From Lamellibrachia columna (Eukaryota > Annelida > Polychaeta > Sabellida > Siboglinidae): a stretch of 64,000 nt of DNA. The position numbers and the translations under genes were made by a program. The DNA is taken from positions 37,213,778 to 37,277,777 of the forward strand of contig OY759267.1 in the NCBI GenBank assembly GCA_963662155.1. The letters are read 5' to 3'. Position 1 is the first letter of the stretch. Each line of letters opens with the position of its first letter. Under the pieces are notes generated by a model. That model had not been told where the DNA came from. It searched no databases and saw nothing but the letters and a program-made list of their open reading frames with translations. Shown here one piece after another: positions 59,322-64,000 of this stretch.

Positions 59322-59630
59322 TTGAGTCAGTGACCTCACACATCAGTCCTGAAGAGAAAAATGTCTTACAGGGCACATCGAATGAGTCAGTGGCTTCACA
59401 TACCAGTCCTGAAGAGAAAGATGTCTTACAGGGCACATCGAATGAGTCAGTGGCCTCACATACCAGTCCTGAAGAGAAAGATGTCTTACAGGGCACATCG
59501 AATGAGTCAGTGGTCTCACATATCAGTCCTGAAGAGAAAGATGTCTTACAGGGCACATCGAATGAGTCAGTGGCCTCACATATCAGTCCTGAAAAGGAGG
59601 ATGACTTACAGGGCACGTTGAATGAAGAAG
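59322..59630 (+). CDS. Exon 5 of HECT-type gene: 20-residue acidic repeats
   Basis: Five tandem 60-bp units encode ESVASHTSPEEKDVLQGTSN with small changes. The last is degenerate (SPEKEDDLQGTLNEE). Donor GAAG|GTAAAC, phase 1. The acceptor ACAACAAG is weak and its phase relative to exon 4 does not fit, so the 5' edge is uncertain. Substitutions are mostly silent or conservative and the frame is kept, as expected for a coding minisatellite. Ser/Glu/Pro-rich repeats of this kind may serve as flexible linker or SUMO/ubiquitin-related motif arrays; no specific motif is recognised. Confidence 0.65.
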
Positions 59631-60259
59631 GTAAACTTATTTGTACATTTAGATGCAAATCCTTGAAAGGATTTGAAAGCAGGTGCAATTGCAGCTGGCT
59701 TTGCATTTATTTTTTTATAATGCACCATGTGCACAGGTTAAAAATCTGCTCAAAGGCACTAACAAGATAATTCTAGGTAAATATTAAATAGGTGGAAATG
59801 TTAAAATAAAAACTATGCTTAAAAGACAAGTAAACATTAGTTTAATTAAAACTGCTTCATCAACTGATTTAGCCTATCACAAATATGGTTCATTGGTGTC
59901 CAAATATGTAGTGTGTGAATAGTTTATGTAACATTAGCAGTTGATTTTAAAAAAATGCCTATTTTTTTAAAATCATTGAGAGAATTGACTTCAGTTGTTA
60001 CAACTGGTAAAGAACAAAATAGTGGATATCCAAATTGGAAAACACTAATATGGCATTTTGCTGAAACATCAGACACTCTTTAACATAATAATGTTTGAAG
60101 ACACTCCCCTGTATAAATTCAACTTTGGTGGAAACAATTTACATCATTTAAATCCCATCATGGAATGCTTTTATGTGATCATAGTATGTCCACTATTCTG
60201 TAATAGCATTGAACATATTTGCTAATTGTAATGTTTTTGTGCTTTACTCTATACATCAG

Positions 60260-60410
60260 TGTGTCTGCCATCAATTACGTTGACAACAAGGCAAAGCAGA
60301 TTGGAAACAACTTCTGTGCCGCCGTTTGTATATGAAGAACTCTTTGTGGAGGAAGCTTTTGAGTGGCCTTCAACTTCATATAACAATGACGACATGGAAG
60401 TGGAAGATCA
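60260..60410 (+). CDS. Exon 6 of HECT-type gene
   Basis: Acceptor CTCTATACATCAG and donor GATCA|GTAAGC; 151 nt, phase 1 to phase 2. Encodes VPPFVYEELFVEEAFEWPS and an acidic DDMEVEDQ end, a linker in front of the HECT domain. Confidence 0.75.
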
Positions 60411-60544
60411 GTAAGCATCTTAATTGTAACTAATATTGTGTGACCGTCATTAAAAACCTGATATGCCAATTTGTATATGTTCACATAATGTATGTAAATA
60501 TTGCAGTTACATGTACAGTGCATATTATGGGTCCAAACAAACAT

Positions 60545-60825
60545 ATATATATATAGTAGAACTAGAGGACATGAGGTAACATTAGTAAAATATCAGTGCA
60601 CATTGGATATCAGGAAGTACTTGTTCTCACAGAGGACAAAAAATTAATGGAACAGATTATCCACAGATTATGTAAATACTACCAGCATGAAAATGTTTTT
60701 TTAATGTTTAAATATTTCAGAAGGGTTGTTTTCACATAGATAAAACATTGTTGGACTCTTGATATGCCAATGGCTACCTTGTTCACTTGCCATCTGGGTG
60801 GCAATCTTGTTATGCTACAATATTC
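60545..60825 (+). mobile_element. 3' end of the CR1-like LINE, in an intron of the HECT gene
   Basis: Equivalent to 15125-15405 of the 13-15.5 kb element: AGTAGAACTAGAGGACATGA, then TTCTCACAGAGGACAAAAAA, CCAATGGCTACCTTGTTCAC and GGTGGCAATCTTGTTA. It ends about 20 bp before the splice acceptor at 60840. Confidence 0.8.
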
Positions 60826-60840
60826 ATGTTTTTCTTTCAG

Positions 60841-61169
60841 CCACGAGGACAACACCCTCCTAGCTGATATTCTTCGGCAGCTAGAGGGACAGATAAATAT
60901 AGATCTGCCCAAAAACATGTTGAATGTGTGGCGAGGCAACATTCTTGAGGGGGCAAGGTTGGGATTTACCCGTAAAAAATTCAACCCTTGCGCCCCACTG
61001 GATGTTGTCTTTGCAGATAGTGCTGCGGTACTAGGTGGGGAAGGCATTGCGGAGGGAGCAGTGGATGCTGGTGGGCCACAGCGAGAGTTTCTAACCCTCT
61101 GCATGCAGGCCATCGAGCAAGGGCCATGCTTTACAGGAGAGAGCAAAATTCTCACCAGAGATGCCACCG
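60841..61169 (+). CDS. Exon 7 of HECT-type gene: start of HECT domain
   Basis: Acceptor GTTTTTCTTTCAG and donor CCG|GTATGT; 329 nt, phase 2 to phase 1. The translation has LLADILRQLEGQINIDLPKN, VWRGNILEGARLGFTRKKFN, VVFADSAAVLGGEGIAEGAV and DAGGPQREFLTLCMQAIEQG. This is the classic opening of a HECT domain (N-lobe: R..ILEGA, F..DS..EGAVD.GGP.REF) in its G2E3-like form. The remaining roughly 250 residues, including the catalytic Cys, are not found downstream in this window. Confidence 0.88.
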
Positions 61170-61689
61170 GTATGTGTGATAGGAACTTTGTGTCATAGGG
61201 TCATATCTTCTTTAATCAAATGATACAGATAAATAAATGGCTCATAGAGGATGTTTAAAAAAATTACTATTTGCTATGAATATATTGTAATGACGCCCAC
61301 CTAATACTACTGTTAATAAAAAAAAGAAATGCAGCTAAATATTATCACAGTGACAGATTAACAAAAGAAATACAGCCAATAAGAGTAGACGGCAAAGGCA
61401 AAATGAATATCATAGTAAGTAATGTTGAATTCTGAAAAGTAGTATGTAAACTTTATTTGTAAAAAAATTACATTTTATTGGACAAATTATAACGAAATGT
61501 GGTCTACCCCTCATCATTCACTCTATATGTTAGCAGTGTTTAATAGTTGTCAGAATGTTTGCAAGTATACGTAGAGTACAATGGTGAGATAGTGCAAGAT
61601 GAACATGTTTAAAAGCAAATATGACTATATACACATGTACGTACAAACATACATAATGGCTCATTCACAAATGTTCATATCCTTTTCAG

Positions 61690-61772
61690 GTGAACGAAGA
61701 ATGCACAGTGAACTTGCCAAAACAGCTGGACTTAATGATTTCCTGTTTAGGGTTGGAGATTTTAGTGTGTAA
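61690..61772 (+). CDS. Candidate terminal exon of HECT-type gene
   Basis: Acceptor ATCCTTTTCAG in matching phase 1; encodes ERRMHSELAKTAGLNDFLFR, then VGDFSV and TAA at 61770-61772. This does not look like HECT sequence. It may be the true end of a truncated protein, a decoy exon, or the gene may be a pseudogene cut by the integrase-bearing segment that follows. Confidence 0.4.
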
Positions 61773-61975
61773 TGTATCTTTTTATATTAATGCAAATGAG
61801 AAAAAAAAGATGAATACTGTTTATATTACACAAAGATCTGTTTTGCTTATAATTTCTTTGTTAAGGGAAGACACAGTTGGTGAAATGGCATTTTTAGAAA
61901 AGAATTACTTAAAATGTGTTTCAACTGTTTTAATCGTTTTCTAATAGAAAATTGCACTCGCTATGCAAAGTAAAA

Positions 61976-61981
61976 AATAAA
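61976..61981 (+). terminator. Candidate polyadenylation signal AATAAA
   Basis: Lies 204 bp after the TAA at 61772 on the same strand. Only a weak T-rich element follows. Confidence 0.35.
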
Positions 61982-62144
61982 TCATGTCATGCATCACTTT
62001 ATAGAATGTAAAAGTATAAAATAATTATTATTACACTGCAATGTATAACCCTTCTACCGCGAGGCCAATTTGGTGTACACATTATTACCATGCAAACGAC
62101 AGCAACATAAATGCCACCGTACTTGGGTGATTCTTATGTAACGT

Positions 62145-62916
62145 TTATAGCAAATGAAGGCTTTCCAGGTAGCTCTTAACAGCACAGTACAAATTAACAC
62201 CATTGTTGCCGTCATCGACTAGAGGGTCAGGACAAATCCTGTTAAGCTCCATAAGTTGTGCAGTGTTTAGATGTATGAGCGACTCTGGCACCGTTACATT
62301 ATTGTTTGTTGCATCAACCTGTGGCACACGATCTTGTTGGTTGATGCCCAGATCTAATGGGTCAAGCACTTCCTCCAACAATGCTGGGTTGGTGATGACA
62401 CCTTCAGTCCAAAGTGCCAGTGGAGATCTATGTCCCATTGAGCTCAGTCCATGGAAGTTCCACTGGCGCTGGAACTCATCCAGTGATTGCTGCACTTTTG
62501 CCGTGAAGATGACGTGCAAGGCGTACAAGTCAACTTCATTGATAGGACTCAGTATCCCACTGTCTTCCATCTCTCTAAACAGTATTTTAAACTTGTGAAC
62601 CACAACCCTGTTGCTTTCCCCCCACAACCGTTCAATTCTCTGGTTGTGGACACTTCTACCTACAATAAAGCTGCCCCTGTGTGGTCCCCGAGAAGTAATC
62701 ATGAAATTTGCGACATCAACATTCTCCATGCCCATGTCCCCACGCACTCGAGATGGTAGGTGGAAGATACCAACACCTTGCGTGAAGAATTCCAGCACAG
62801 TGTTGGCTCTGTTATTGGTAGCAACTTTTACGTAGATGACGGCCCTTGATGCACCATCAATGCACCCATGAATAACAAAGCGCCACGCAATCAGTTTGTG
62901 GTTGGAGTCAATGTGC
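62145..62916 (-). CDS. Integrase core domain protein (rve-like, DD34E), terminal exon
   Basis: Read on the minus strand, an acceptor AACTTGCAG leads into 256 codons ending at 62145. The exon starts HIDSNHKLIAWRFVIHGCID, giving the first catalytic Asp (residue 3). RGDMGMEN gives the second (60) and NQRIERLWGE the Glu (95), so the spacing of the last two is 34. This is the retroviral-type integrase/transposase fold in the form seen in many uncharacterised integrase-core proteins of fish and marine invertebrates. The rest (QSLDEFQRQWNFHGLSSMGH, then SPLALWTEG) is the family's C-terminal region. The upstream exon carrying the N-terminus was not found. The triad is complete and there are no stops, so it is either an active mobile element gene or a domesticated one. 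Confidence 0.85.
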
Positions 62917-62919
62917 CTG

Positions 62920-63370
62920 CAAGTTAATATATTTTGTTCACATACTAAAACTTTATAATTCTAAAATGTGGTATTACATATTGGCCAAGTGTGATTGGCT
63001 ACCCACGTTTGCTGTTATTTTTGTGTGGTATACTAGGCTACATTACAATGATTTTCATATTGTATTTGCACAATGTAGTCATCCAAAATTATTCTGGCTT
63101 ATAAAGCAAGGAGTGCAATCCAATGAATTTGCAATTTCGGCATACGATGCATGTCGCTAATTTAAAAGCAAGCTAATTGTCAATCCTAGTCATTAAGTTA
63201 TAAATAGCCTTTCTTTTGAAATGGTTAGAAACTATTCGAGCTACATCCCTATGGTTTGACATGTGTGGTTATATTGATTTGTGGCTTAATGGGTAAAATT
63301 GTGGCTGAATAAAAAAATGAGTGAAACATGCATTGGTTGATTGTTCCACCAAAACACTCACTAGGTGGCG
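62920..63370. other. No gene recognised; intron side of the integrase exon
   Basis: No exon that could join the integrase acceptor in phase was convincing. Confidence 0.45.
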
Positions 63371-63373
63371 CCA

Positions 63374-63647
63374 TTATAATTTGTTACGGTCGCCTACAGC
63401 GGACATATTGCGCAGTCCCTCTTGACCCTTGATTGCCAATGTCTCGTCGGACAACGGCACGGTAGAACAGTCCCGTCTCGTCGCAGATGAATATGTCATT
63501 GAGCTTGTAACCATCGATGATCGATGGAATTCGCTGCTTCCAATTAGCTCTGGTCACGGGGGAAACGTCGATAGTTTCCCCGCAGATAACGTGGAAGACG
63601 ATGTTATGTCGCTAGCGGGATGATTCCAGCCTCCCGTTCGACGCTTT
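63374..63647 (-). pseudogene. Tigger/pogo-type transposase remnant
   Basis: The minus-strand reading gives NGRLES, then a TAG (complement of 63612-63614), then RHNIVFH, ANWKQRIPSIIDGYKLNDIF and DETGLFYRAV. After a frameshift near 63455 it resumes with ETLAIKGQE. The WK..(I/L)P....GY...DIF..DETGLF pattern with its first catalytic Asp is typical of the Tigger/CENP-B (Tc1-mariner superfamily) transposases. At least two lesions; no function. Confidence 0.8.
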
Positions 63648-63649
63648 AG

Positions 63650-63957
63650 AATTAGATCAATGAAATCAATCATTGCCTCAGGAAAAGTCGAGCTGCAATT
63701 GCTTTGATGACCAAAAGAAGCCGCGGTGTGAATATTGCGACTGCTCGCCGTGACCCCGGCGTTGGGCGGACAGTGAATGGTTGGCCGATATGCTGCTGCT
63801 TTTTTTTAGCGCAGTCAGTTCAATACTACGGTGACAGTTGGATGTGAGTCATAAATTAAGTTGATGAAATCAATCACTGCTCCAGGAAAAGGCGAGCTGG
63901 AATTGTTTTGATGGCCAAAAGAAGCCAAGTCGTGAATATCGAGACTGCTCGCGGTAA
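63650..63957. repeat. Imperfect duplication, 203-bp offset
   Basis: TGAAATCAATCATTGCCTCA at 63661 and TGAAATCAATCACTGCTCCA at 63864 begin about 95-bp blocks with shared AGGAAAAG, CCAAAAGAAGCC and GACTGCTCGC. They adjoin the transposase remnant and may be part of that element. Confidence 0.8.
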
Positions 63958-64000
63958 CCCTGATCAACTCAAGGGATTATTAATGCACTTTGAACTGCCC

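Noticed and set aside
63429..63623. Plus-strand 64-codon ORF
   Set aside because: Shadow of the minus-strand Tigger-type transposase remnant.

Overview
This window is nuclear DNA from an animal, most likely a marine invertebrate. A mollusc or other lophotrochozoan fits best, but amphioxus or a hemichordate cannot be excluded. The reasons are spliced genes with GT-AG introns, a chitin-deacetylase-family gene, many non-LTR retrotransposon families, tRNA-derived SINEs, DNA transposons and long AT, GATA-like and CATG/CATA microsatellites. There is no bacterial gene organisation, no rRNA and no intact tRNA gene. Only a few per cent of the window is host coding sequence; most of the recognisable remainder is mobile or tandemly repeated.

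Layout. 1-6.7 kb: minisatellites, SINE copies and a possible MITE. 6.8-29.4 kb: five exons, in consistent phase, of the 3' part of an unrecognised plus-strand gene (possible MATH/TRAF-like beta-sandwich). Its introns hold an RTE-like LINE fragment (8.1-9.4 kb) and, in one 18.3 kb intron, a decayed CR1-like LINE, other LINE scraps, SINEs, large microsatellites and a long inverted repeat. 29.4-33.5 kb: repeats only. 33.5-34.9 kb: a chitin deacetylase-like, membrane-anchored protein that has lost its catalytic and metal-binding residues. 35-38.7 kb: a Ty3/Gypsy pol fragment interrupted by a hAT element with perfect 8-bp target duplications. 39.3-44.9 kb: a nearly full-length Jockey/CR1-group LINE with ORF1, endonuclease and reverse transcriptase, broken only by one frameshift and one stop after ORF1. 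45-48 kb: repeat remnants. 48.5-54 kb: three tandem copies (one fragment) of an unrecognised gene family coding for alternating acidic Met/Asp/Glu-rich and strongly basic amphipathic segments. 54.5-55.4 kb: microsatellite and GC-rich satellite. 55.8-61.8 kb: a multi-exon gene ending in the first third of a HECT domain (G2E3-like group). 62.1-62.9 kb, opposite strand: an integrase-core exon with an intact DD34E triad. 63.4-63.6 kb, minus strand: a broken Tigger/pogo transposase remnant.

The genes do not form one pathway. The most distinctive items are the tandem acidic/basic repeat-protein family, the chitin deacetylase-like pseudoenzyme and the convergent HECT/integrase pair. All exon models come from reading splice sites and phase by eye; homology assignments rest on recognised motifs, not on searches.
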